Source of the DNA: Gammaproteobacteria bacterium
GTDB lineage: Bacteria > Pseudomonadota > Gammaproteobacteria > S012-40
Direction: 5' to 3'
DNA length: 11,987 bases
NCBI GenBank assembly: GCA_029857925.1
Contig: JAOUGF010000024.1
Coordinates: forward strand, 1 to 11,987
Shown: one piece after another, positions 1 through 6,525 of the stretch
How the letters are laid out: every line of letters starts with the position of its first letter
Numbering within the stretch: the stretch's first letter is position 1
Position numbers and translations under genes: made by a program
The notes under the pieces: generated by a model
Seen by the model: only the letters and a program-made list of their open reading frames with translations
Database searches by the model: none
Told to the model about the DNA's origin: nothing

Positions 1-1
1 C

Positions 2-988
2 TCTGAAGATCCGACGACAAAGCGTAACGATAGTGATGTTGAAGTTTCGCGTCAGGTTCGACAGCTTTCGATGCAACATCAATGGTATTTCACACCTCAA
101 CAGAACTATCGCCGCCAGCAATCCACTGCTGCGCCCGTCGAATTGCTTGGCGTGCGTTGGCGCATGCAGCGTCAATCGCTTTGGTTGTTGGATTTGCAGG
201 CCTTGGGTGCCTGGGGGGGTGACGCCGATGGGTACGCAGAAATTAATGCAGGTATTGGTGTGCACCAGTCGCTGGGACGTCAGAGTGAAGCCTATGCATT
301 GCTTTCGATTGGCGCAGGCGGAGGGGGAGGCATAGACACGGCGGGCGGCCTAGTGTCGCGTTTTGCGGTGGGTGGGAGTGTCGTTGTTCCCTACTCGCGA
401 GCGCTGAGCGTGTATGCAGAGGTTGGTTATTTACAATCTTTAGAGATGCGTTTTTCGGCGTACACTGTGGCCTTGGGGCTTGCATACACATACGCTGTCC
501 CCAGGGAAATTGCCTATACGGCAGATTGGCAAAAGTTGCGTGTACGACCTGTTCTTCAACATTTTGTCGTGCGTATGCAGTCGCAACCGATGAACGTGCG
601 CGACATGGATTTGATCGCACTCAAAATGGATTGGATGTTGTCGTCGCACGGCTATCTCACGGGCTCTTCGGTGGCCGCGTACGACGGCGGTGCCGGGGGA
701 TTTGCGATGGGCATGTTTGGCGTCGGTCTATGTGCTTATTGTTCAAACGCAGGGAATATCGCGATTGAATTGAACGTCGGTGCAGCGGGGGGTGGTGGCG
801 TAAACGTGGGGCGCGGTGTTGTTGTGCAGCCGATGATCAATGCGCATTACATGGTGAACCGGCAATGGGAAGCAATCGTTGGCGCGGGTGGCATAATGCA
901 ACCTAACGGACATATTCAAGCAGGAGTGCTGGAATTGGGTGTCGGGTTGCGATTTTCCGCGCCTAGATTAGCGATTCCGTTCAACTAG
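2..988 (+). CDS. Glycine-rich duplicated protein, probable outer-membrane beta-barrel (5' truncated)
   Basis: I do not recognise this family. The frame is open from base 2 to a TAG stop at 986-988, so the gene begins before the window; the first ATG at 71 is probably internal. About 328 residues are visible. The protein is rich in Gly and aromatic residues, with alternating polar and hydrophobic stretches ending in aromatic or charged turns, as in outer-membrane beta-barrels. It lacks long hydrophobic helices. Two halves resemble each other: about 137-502 and 605-964. Each has a GG-rich turn, then a GAGGGGG (unit 1) or GAAGGGG (unit 2) strand, a strand ending in VGY or AGG, and a closing strand (LGLAYTYAVPR versus VGLRFSAPR). 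The second unit has a CAYC motif that the first lacks. It lies 126 bases upstream of an exporter gene on the same strand, so a role in polysaccharide secretion or surface attachment is plausible but inferred only from position. The coding call is firm; the barrel call is moderate. Confidence 0.75.
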   Translation, partial: SEDPTTKRNDSDVEVSRQVRQLSMQHQWYFTPQQNYRRQQSTAAPVELLGVRWRMQRQSLWLLDLQALGAWGGDADGYAEINAGIGVHQSLGRQSEAYALLSIGAGGGGGIDTAGGLVSRFAVGGSVVVPYSRALSVYAEVGYLQSLEMRFSAYTVALGLAYTYAVPREIAYTADWQKLRVRPVLQHFVVRMQSQPMNVRDMDLIALKMDWMLSSHGYLTGSSVAAYDGGAGGFAMGMFGVGLCAYCSNAGNIAIELNVGAAGGGGVNVGRGVVVQPMINAHYMVNRQWEAIVGAGGIMQPNGHIQAGVLELGVGLRFSAPRLAIPFN

Positions 989-1003
989 CGGGGATTGCGC
1001 TAG
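985..1003 (+). other. Short hairpin at the stop codon of the first gene
   Basis: CTAGCG (985-990) and CGCTAG (998-1003) are perfect reverse complements around a 7-base loop, and the stem includes the TAG stop codon. No T-run follows, so it is at best a weak pause or mRNA 3'-end stabilising structure. It could be chance. Confidence 0.3.
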
Positions 1004-1044
1004 CGGTTGTAAGCGATTCCGGGCATAATTCAGCGTTTGGTTTG

Positions 1045-1060
1045 AGATGTGCCCACATCT
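1045..1060. promoter_or_regulatory. 16-base dyad, possible operator upstream of the exporter gene
   Basis: AGATGTG (1045-1051) and CACATCT (1054-1060) are perfect 7-base inverted arms separated by CC. The site lies in the only gap before the exporter gene, 54 bases ahead of its TTG start. This is the size and symmetry of a homodimeric regulator site. The half-sites are too close together for a CRP site, and I do not recognise the motif. A CATAAT at 1024-1029 could be a -10 element, which would put the dyad just downstream of the transcription start, but no good -35 is present. As RNA, the 2-base loop makes a hairpin strained, so a DNA-binding role is the better guess. Confidence 0.4.
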
Positions 1061-1100
1061 AAAGTGGCGGGCGGTAAGTCACTACTGAACTAGGTATCCA

Positions 1101-1106
1101 GAGGAG
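1101..1106 (+). promoter_or_regulatory. Ribosome binding site deciding the TTG start
   Basis: GAGGAG ends 8 bases before the TTG at 1115. No in-frame ATG lies nearby, and the TTG gives an intact signal peptide, so this site supports the unusual start codon. Confidence 0.75.
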
Positions 1107-1114
1107 TTGGCGCG

Positions 1115-3913
1115 TTGGTTTCGAAGATTAATTGGCGGTTACGTTTTGGGTTTTTCTTGGGGCTGGCGATTTGGCTTGTGGGCGTCCGCGCTGCGGATAT
1201 TCCATTGCCGCCGGGGTTATCGGCGGAGCAAATTGGCGCCGCCCGCGACCTCTTGCAAGGCAAGAGCGTCGCCGGTTTGAAACGCCTTACGACTCGCAAA
1301 GTTCAAGACCAGAAAAATGCGAATTCAGACCCAAATCAAAAGCCAGAAGACAATAAGGCGCAACGTCGTAAACTTAGCGACGAAAAAACGACGTCGAGCA
1401 CGACATTGTCACCGCCTCCTCCCAAGGTCAAAGGCAATGAAAGTTTGATCGTCATTTTTGAAGAAGACAGTAAGGTGCTCGATAAACCGCAACGCAACGC
1501 GAAGGTCATCGAATCGGTTTCGACGATATTAGATACCCAGCGCATACCTCGTCGTGGTGTATATCCCATTGACATGCAGGGTGTATTGCATCTGCCCAAC
1601 GCACCCGCCATAAACTTAAAAGGATTGACGGAAGATGAAATACTCGACCGTTTGTCGGTAGAGCCTTTGTTCGCGGGGGTTGATATCTTAGTCAGATTGT
1701 TGCCGATAGAACCTGTAGATATCGATGGTCTTAAGCCCTTTGGATACGACCTTTTTGAGAGCGACGCAGCGGATTTCACGCCCGCTGGTGAAGTGCCTGT
1801 TCCTGCGGATTATGTTATCGGCCCGGGTGATACGGTGCGTCTCCAAACCTATGGCAAGATGAACGAAGAATATGAACTTGAGATCACGCGAGAAGGTAAT
1901 TTACCGTTTCCCAACGTAGGTTCTATCCCTGTGGCAGGCCTGCGTTTTAAAGAGATGAAGGATTTATTACAACGCCGCGTCGAAAAACAATTCTTAGGTG
2001 TCAATATTAACGTGTCTATGGGCACATTGCGCAGTATGCGCGTATTTGTATTGGGTGAAGTCAAATACCCCGGATCATACACGGTAAGCTCGTTGGCGAC
2101 GATGACTCATGCACTATACGCCAGCGGCGGCGTAAAAGAGATAGGTTCGCTACGCAATGTGCAATTGAAACGCAACGGTGCTGTCATTGGCACATTGGAC
2201 GTCTACGATTTGTTGTTGAAAGGCGATACCAGTAAAGACTTACGCATCCAGGCCGGAGACGCGGTTTTCGTGCCCCCGGTAGGCGCGACCGTCAGTGTGT
2301 TGGGTGAGGTAAGGCGCCCCGCAATATATGAATTTAAGGGCGATAACAATCTTTCGGGGTTAATAGATATGGCGGGAGGATTAACCTCTGCCGCAGATAT
2401 TGGAGGCGTGCAAATAGAACGCATAGACACTGAACGTGTCAAGGCGACGACCGATATTGATTACAACAACCTACTGCTACGCAATACCAAATTGCTTTCT
2501 GGAGACGTAGTCCGCGTCTATAAAGTGACCACCGCACTTGAAAATGCGGTCGTCTTGACGGGTCATGTGCAACGGCCCGGTAAATACGCGTGGCATGATG
2601 GCATCCGTATCAGTGAGGTCATTGGCAACTTAAGTGAACTGAAGCGGGATGCGGACCCGAATATTGTTTTCATTAAGCGTGTCAACAGTGCGACCCAAGA
2701 AATAGAACTCGTTTTACAAGCAGACCTGAATGCGATTTGGCGGCAACCCAAAGGGCCCGCAGACATACAATTGCGTCCCTTGGACGAGATATTTGTGATG
2801 GCAAATAACGATCAACGATCAATTATTTTGGAACCGCTGCTAGCGCGCTTAAAACATGAAACTTCGCGACACAAATTCGCGCGCGTGGTAAGGATAGGCG
2901 GTGACGTGCATTCGCCAGGCGAATATCCTTTGGTTGATGGCATGAAGGTCAGTGACTTGGTACGTGCGGCGGGTAGGCTGAAGGAATCCGCTTATGACGT
3001 TGCGGGCGAAATAACGCGATTTGAAAAGGCGGAAGGCCAGCATCGTGAGGTTTTACACGTTTCCGTGGATTTAAGCGCCGTGCTGAGTGGGAGTGGAAAA
3101 TCCGATTTAAACCTGCAGCCCTATGATTATCTCGTCATCAAACGGTTGCCTTTGTGGTCGGAAGAGCAACAGGTGGAAATCAAGGGCGAGGTGTCATTTC
3201 CTGGTAAATATCCCATCCGGCGCGGCGAACGACTTTCAAGTCTGATCGCCCGTGCCGGGGGATTGACTAAAGAGGCCTATCTTGAGGGCGCGGTCTTTAT
3301 GCGTGAGGAATTGCAAAAGCGCGAACAGCAACGTTTCAATGAGATGGCGGCGTTTTTGGAATTGCAGGTATCAAAATTGGCGGTGCAATTTAGCGGGGAG
3401 CCCAATCAAAACCGCTCCGCAGAGTCGGTTACGATGGTGCAGCAATTGGCGGAACAATTGCGTAATACGCGTGCTGCGGGACGGGTGGTGATTGATCTGC
3501 CTGCGGTATTGAAAAATCCAGGGCACGATGATTTGGATATTGTTTTGAAGAATGGTGATGCGTTATTTCTACCCGGTAAGATGCAAGAGGTGTCGGTGAT
3601 GGGTGAGGTGTTTTTTGCAACCTCGCATCTATACAAGGATGGTTTATCCTACAAAGACTATATCAACATGAGCGGCGGTGCGACCCAACTGGCAGATGCA
3701 TCCCGTACGTATGTCGTGCGCGCGAATGGCGCGGTGGTTGCCGGTAAGCAAGGATGGTTTAGCTTTGGCGCCGATATCGCGCCAGGCGATACGATCATCG
3801 TGCCGTTGGAACCGGACCGCGTAAAACCAATGACCTTGGTCACCGGCGTTTCGCAGATTTTATATCAACTGGGCGTAGCGGCGGCGGCGTGGAAAACCGT
3901 CGGTCTATTCTAA
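1115..3913 (+). CDS. Periplasmic polysaccharide export protein with six SLBB-like units
   Basis: This 932-residue protein probably forms the periplasmic/outer-membrane conduit for an extracellular polysaccharide. Residues 1-26 are a signal peptide (basic start, hydrophobic core, VRA-AD cleavage site) without a lipobox Cys, unlike lipoprotein Wza. A charged, Pro-rich linker covers about 60-105. The polysaccharide-export domain starts near residue 231 with DYVIGPGDTVRLQTYG. SLBB-like units begin near residues 310, 393, 479, 592, 687 and 826, each with a GEVxxPGxY-type core; the sixth is degenerate (GEVFFATSHLY). Residues about 731-755, between the fifth and sixth units, look like a short coiled coil. 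The C terminus ends in PGDTIIVPLEP and a hydrophobic tail that may insert in a membrane. The architecture resembles long SLBB exporters of Vibrio O-antigen/capsule loci (OtnA/WbfF type), which also sit next to wzz. The start is TTG, supported by GAGGAG eight bases upstream. The family call is firm; the exported polymer is unknown. Confidence 0.9.
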   Translation: MVSKINWRLRFGFFLGLAIWLVGVRAADIPLPPGLSAEQIGAARDLLQGKSVAGLKRLTTRKVQDQKNANSDPNQKPEDNKAQRRKLSDEKTTSSTTLSPPPPKVKGNESLIVIFEEDSKVLDKPQRNAKVIESVSTILDTQRIPRRGVYPIDMQGVLHLPNAPAINLKGLTEDEILDRLSVEPLFAGVDILVRLLPIEPVDIDGLKPFGYDLFESDAADFTPAGEVPVPADYVIGPGDTVRLQTYGKMNEEYELEITREGNLPFPNVGSIPVAGLRFKEMKDLLQRRVEKQFLGVNINVSMGTLRSMRVFVLGEVKYPGSYTVSSLATMTHALYASGGVKEIGSLRNVQLKRNGAVIGTLDVYDLLLKGDTSKDLRIQAGDAVFVPPVGATVSVLGEVRRPAIYEFKGDNNLSGLIDMAGGLTSAADIGGVQIERIDTERVKATTDIDYNNLLLRNTKLLSGDVVRVYKVTTALENAVVLTGHVQRPGKYAWHDGIRISEVIGNLSELKRDADPNIVFIKRVNSATQEIELVLQADLNAIWRQPKGPADIQLRPLDEIFVMANNDQRSIILEPLLARLKHETSRHKFARVVRIGGDVHSPGEYPLVDGMKVSDLVRAAGRLKESAYDVAGEITRFEKAEGQHREVLHVSVDLSAVLSGSGKSDLNLQPYDYLVIKRLPLWSEEQQVEIKGEVSFPGKYPIRRGERLSSLIARAGGLTKEAYLEGAVFMREELQKREQQRFNEMAAFLELQVSKLAVQFSGEPNQNRSAESVTMVQQLAEQLRNTRAAGRVVIDLPAVLKNPGHDDLDIVLKNGDALFLPGKMQEVSVMGEVFFATSHLYKDGLSYKDYINMSGGATQLADASRTYVVRANGAVVAGKQGWFSFGADIAPGDTIIVPLEPDRVKPMTLVTGVSQILYQLGVAAAAWKTVGLF

Positions 3914-3916
3914 GGG
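3912..3916 (+). promoter_or_regulatory. Ribosome binding site deciding the wzz start
   Basis: AAGGG overlaps the stop codon of the exporter gene. It leaves 1 base before the ATG at 3918 but 7 bases before the ATG at 3924, so the second ATG is the better start. Termination of the exporter probably feeds initiation here. Confidence 0.5.
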
Positions 3917-3923
3917 TATGGCT

Positions 3924-4871
3924 ATGAAACCGACACTTCCAGAAAAAAGCGGATTGCCGCCAGGGCCTGTTTATTATTTGCAGCCGGGTGAACCACCCCA
4001 ACAAGAAGTCGACGAGATCAATTTACTCGATTTATGGCGTGTCTTAGTAGGTGCTAAGTGGTTAATCTTGGCGATGACAGCGCTGGGCACTTCGGTTGCG
4101 TTGTTTCAAGCGCTGACCACCGCACCGATCTATCGTGCAGACGTGACGTTGGCACCGGCGGATCAGGATGGCAAAGGCGGCATGATGTCGTCGTTGACCG
4201 GGCAATTCGGCGGCTTGGCTTCGTTGGCGGGCATAGACCTTGGTAAGGGCGGCGCGAACAAATCGGAGGAGATTATCGCGGTTGCGACCTCGCGCCAATT
4301 TACTGAATCCTTTATAAAAGAAAAAAATCTGATGCCGGTGCTATACAGCGAACAATGGGACGCGGCGACCAACCAATGGCGCATACCAAAGCCGCCTACC
4401 GCAAATGATGCCTATGAATTATTTGATAAAAGCATACGTAAACTTGTCACGGACAAAAAAACTGGATTGACTACATTAAGCATAGAGTGGACGGACCCGA
4501 AATTGACAGCGGAATGGGCGAATGAATTGGTGGTGCGCATCAACGCGAATCAAAAACAAGAGGCGATACGTGAAGCCAAGCAGAGTATCGCCTACCTGGA
4601 GCGTCAATTGAATGAAACGTCGATGGTTGAAATGCGCCAGATTATCTATCGGCTCATAGAATCGCAGACGCAGCGCATCATGCTGGCTAACGTGCGTGAA
4701 CAATTTGCGTTCAAGGTCATAGACCCAGCCGTGGTGCCAGAGAAGAAGATTAAACCCAAACGCGCGCTAATGGTTGTACTTGGATTTTCAGTAGGCCTGA
4801 TGTTGGGCGTGTTCAGTGCGTTTTTCCGATCTTTTATCCGCAAACAGCGTGATTTGGCGGGGGCGAAATGA
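3924..4871 (+). CDS. wzz: Wzz-type polysaccharide chain-length regulator
   Basis: An inner-membrane polysaccharide co-polymerase that sets the length of O-antigen or exopolysaccharide chains made by a Wzy polymerase. The product is 315 residues from the ATG at 3924; an ATG six bases earlier is possible but badly spaced from the AAGGG site. After a Pro-rich cytoplasmic tail, INLLDLWRVLVGAKW leads into the first membrane helix (about 45-63). The periplasmic part contains a Gly-rich segment (about 84-110) and a helical stretch (about 205-262). The Pro-rich IDPAVVPEKKIKPKR precedes the second helix (about 281-302) and a basic tail, the classic Wzz ending. There is no C-terminal Walker kinase domain, so it is not a BY-kinase fusion. 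It begins 10 bases after the exporter stop and shares ATGA with the next gene, so the three are surely one operon. Pairing with a long SLBB exporter fits a Wzx/Wzy-type pathway. Confidence 0.9.
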   Translation: MKPTLPEKSGLPPGPVYYLQPGEPPQQEVDEINLLDLWRVLVGAKWLILAMTALGTSVALFQALTTAPIYRADVTLAPADQDGKGGMMSSLTGQFGGLASLAGIDLGKGGANKSEEIIAVATSRQFTESFIKEKNLMPVLYSEQWDAATNQWRIPKPPTANDAYELFDKSIRKLVTDKKTGLTTLSIEWTDPKLTAEWANELVVRINANQKQEAIREAKQSIAYLERQLNETSMVEMRQIIYRLIESQTQRIMLANVREQFAFKVIDPAVVPEKKIKPKRALMVVLGFSVGLMLGVFSAFFRSFIRKQRDLAGAK

Positions 4872-6352
4872 AAACATTATTGCCGGTAATCCTGTCTGGC
4901 GGCGCGGGCACGCGATTGTGGCCTGCATCCCGCGAAACCCATCCCAAACAGTTGTTGAGCTTACTGGGCGAACATACCCTGCTGCAGCAGACCGCGTTGC
5001 GATTGCAAGGGCTTGCGCGTGAAATGCCGGGCGTTACGATACGCTCACCGTTAGTAATATGCAATGATACGCATCGCTTTATCGTTGCGGAACAACTGCG
5101 GCAAATTGATGTAACGCCAGAACGTATAATTCTGGAGCCTGTAGGGCGCAACACCGCCCCGGCGATGACACTTGCCGCACAATTTGGTAATCACGAGGTT
5201 GACGATCCGTTGTTGCTGATTATGCCGGCCGACCACGTGATTAAGGACGCGAACGCATTTCATCGTGCGATTGCTGCAGCAAGTGAAATGGCCGATTCGT
5301 CCTACATCGTTACGTTTGGCGTGGTACCGCATCGCGCGGAGACCGGGTATGGTTACATCAAAAAGGCGCGGACGGTCAACGCGGCGAGCGGTGCTGCGGA
5401 CATCGCGTCGTTTGTCGAAAAACCGGATGCACTGACCGCGCAAGATTACGTCAGTTCGGGAGACTACCTGTGGAACAGCGGCATGTTTTTATGTCGCGCA
5501 TCGGTGTGGTTGCAAGCCATCTCAAGTTTTCAAAATGATATCGCGCTTGCGTGCGAAAAGTCGATTGCGCAGGGCCAAGCCGATATGGATTTCTTTCGAC
5601 TCGGCCACAATGTGTTCGAGGCCTGCCCTAGCAATTCCATAGACTACGCCGTAATGGAACCATTGACACGCGCCAAACCGGGCGCCCTCAAAGCGGGCGT
5701 CGTGCCGTTGAATGCGGGTTGGTCTGACGTGGGTTCATGGGACAGCCTGTGGGAGGCGCACACCAAAGACGCTGACGGTAATGCCGTGCGCGGTGACGTG
5801 TATACTGATAAGTGCAAAAACAGTTTGATTCTGGCCGAAAACCGTTACGTTGCGGTCATAGGTTTGGCAGATACGGTGGTGGTTGAAACCGCGGATGCGG
5901 TGTTGGTCACGTCCCGCGCGCATGCCCAAGACGTGAAGAATATCGTCGCGGCACTCAAAAAGGGGAAGCGCACAGAGGCGTTGACACACCGTAAAGTGTT
6001 TCGACCCTGGGGAGCGTATGAGGGCGTGGATATCGGTAACCGTTTTCAGGTAAAACGGATTACTGTAAACCCCGGTGCGAGCCTGTCACTGCAAATGCAT
6101 CATCATCGCGCCGAGCATTGGGTCGTCGTACACGGGACAGCGCAGGTGACGCGCGGTGATGAGGAATTTCTACTTACCGAGAACCAATCGACCTACATCC
6201 CATTGGGCGTGGTACATCGCCTAGCGAATCCTGGTACAATACCATTAGAAATTGTAGAGGTACAATCGGGCGCCTATTTAGGTGAGGACGATATCGTGCG
6301 CTTTGAAGACAATTATGGTCGGAGATCCGCAGGTGAATCGATAAAAAAGTAA
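4868..6352 (+). CDS. manC: Mannose-1-phosphate guanylyltransferase / mannose-6-phosphate isomerase
   Basis: A cytoplasmic bifunctional enzyme. The N-terminal domain makes GDP-mannose from mannose-1-phosphate and GTP; the C-terminal cupin is a type II phosphomannose isomerase converting fructose-6-phosphate to mannose-6-phosphate. The nucleotidyltransferase signature LSGGAGTRLWPASRE is at residues 9-23, FVEKP at 182-186, NSGMF at 203-207 and GWSDVGSW at 284-291. The isomerase part starts at RPWG (379-382) and carries the metal-binding cupin cluster QMHHHRAEH (409-417) plus His450. The 494-residue length is usual for the family (AlgA/CpsB/ManC/XanB). The ATG at 4868 overlaps the wzz stop as ATGA, with GGGGG five bases before it. 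No phosphomannomutase is visible, so that step must be encoded elsewhere. Being co-transcribed with export genes, it suggests the polymer contains mannose or a GDP-mannose-derived sugar such as fucose or rhamnose. Naming (manC, cpsB or algA) is a matter of convention. Confidence 0.95.
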   Translation: MKTLLPVILSGGAGTRLWPASRETHPKQLLSLLGEHTLLQQTALRLQGLAREMPGVTIRSPLVICNDTHRFIVAEQLRQIDVTPERIILEPVGRNTAPAMTLAAQFGNHEVDDPLLLIMPADHVIKDANAFHRAIAAASEMADSSYIVTFGVVPHRAETGYGYIKKARTVNAASGAADIASFVEKPDALTAQDYVSSGDYLWNSGMFLCRASVWLQAISSFQNDIALACEKSIAQGQADMDFFRLGHNVFEACPSNSIDYAVMEPLTRAKPGALKAGVVPLNAGWSDVGSWDSLWEAHTKDADGNAVRGDVYTDKCKNSLILAENRYVAVIGLADTVVVETADAVLVTSRAHAQDVKNIVAALKKGKRTEALTHRKVFRPWGAYEGVDIGNRFQVKRITVNPGASLSLQMHHHRAEHWVVVHGTAQVTRGDEEFLLTENQSTYIPLGVVHRLANPGTIPLEIVEVQSGAYLGEDDIVRFEDNYGRRSAGESIKK

Positions 6353-6473
6353 ATATTTCATATTGTTAGCGGTGTTCTTTGAAGTTATTTCAGTTTTGAC
6401 CAAATCCTACTTGGGCGAGTGGCTAATGACGCCAGCCCTCGAATAGAGTATCCTTTCCGCCGCAAGGTGTGAA

Positions 6474-6488
6474 CCGCCAACGTGGCGG
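6474..6488 (+). other. Perfect hairpin in the lepA leader
   Basis: CCGCCA (6474-6479) and TGGCGG (6483-6488) are perfect complements around the 3-base loop ACG. It lies 37 bases before the lepA start and is not followed by a T-run. It would form in the lepA leader if transcription starts upstream of it. A translational or RNA-stability role is possible but unproven. Confidence 0.35.
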
Positions 6489-6509
6489 GCAAGACGCGGC
6501 CCCCAGGGC

Positions 6510-6514
6510 AGGAG
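6510..6514 (+). promoter_or_regulatory. Ribosome binding site for lepA
   Basis: AGGAG lies 11 bases before the GTG at 6526. The spacing is a little long, but no better site serves the upstream in-frame GTG at 6469. Confidence 0.55.
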
Positions 6515-6525
6515 TAGTTTTAGAC

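Larger units (their letters stand above)
6353..6525 (+). other. 173-base gap between the polysaccharide genes and lepA
   Basis: There is no gene here and no Rho-independent terminator (no GC stem followed by a T-run). It could hold the promoter of the housekeeping operon. TTGACC at 6396-6401 is a fair -35, but the nearest -10-like hexamer (GCTAAT, 6422-6427) is 20 bases away, too far for a standard promoter. The 3' part is GC-rich and holds the hairpin listed separately. Confidence 0.5.

Noticed and set aside
83..118. WYFTPQQNY as a sign of a BcsC/PgaA-type cellulose or PNAG porin.
   Set aside because: A short similarity only; the duplicated glycine-rich architecture does not match those porins as I know them, and the N-terminal part is missing.
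243..620. A 125-codon open frame on the minus strand within the first gene.
   Set aside because: It is a shadow of the real gene: composition-driven, with no recognisable motifs and lying antisense to a frame that stays open across the whole region.
995..1029. Possible promoter with CATAAT (1024-1029) as -10 and TTGCGC or TTGTAA as -35.
   Set aside because: Spacings of 23 and 11 bases are outside the usual range and no extended -10 is present. It is mentioned only as context for the dyad.
6469..6525. Start of lepA at the upstream GTG (6469).
   Set aside because: The extra 19 residues are unlike LepA N termini, the codons overlap the leader hairpin, and no ribosome site precedes it.
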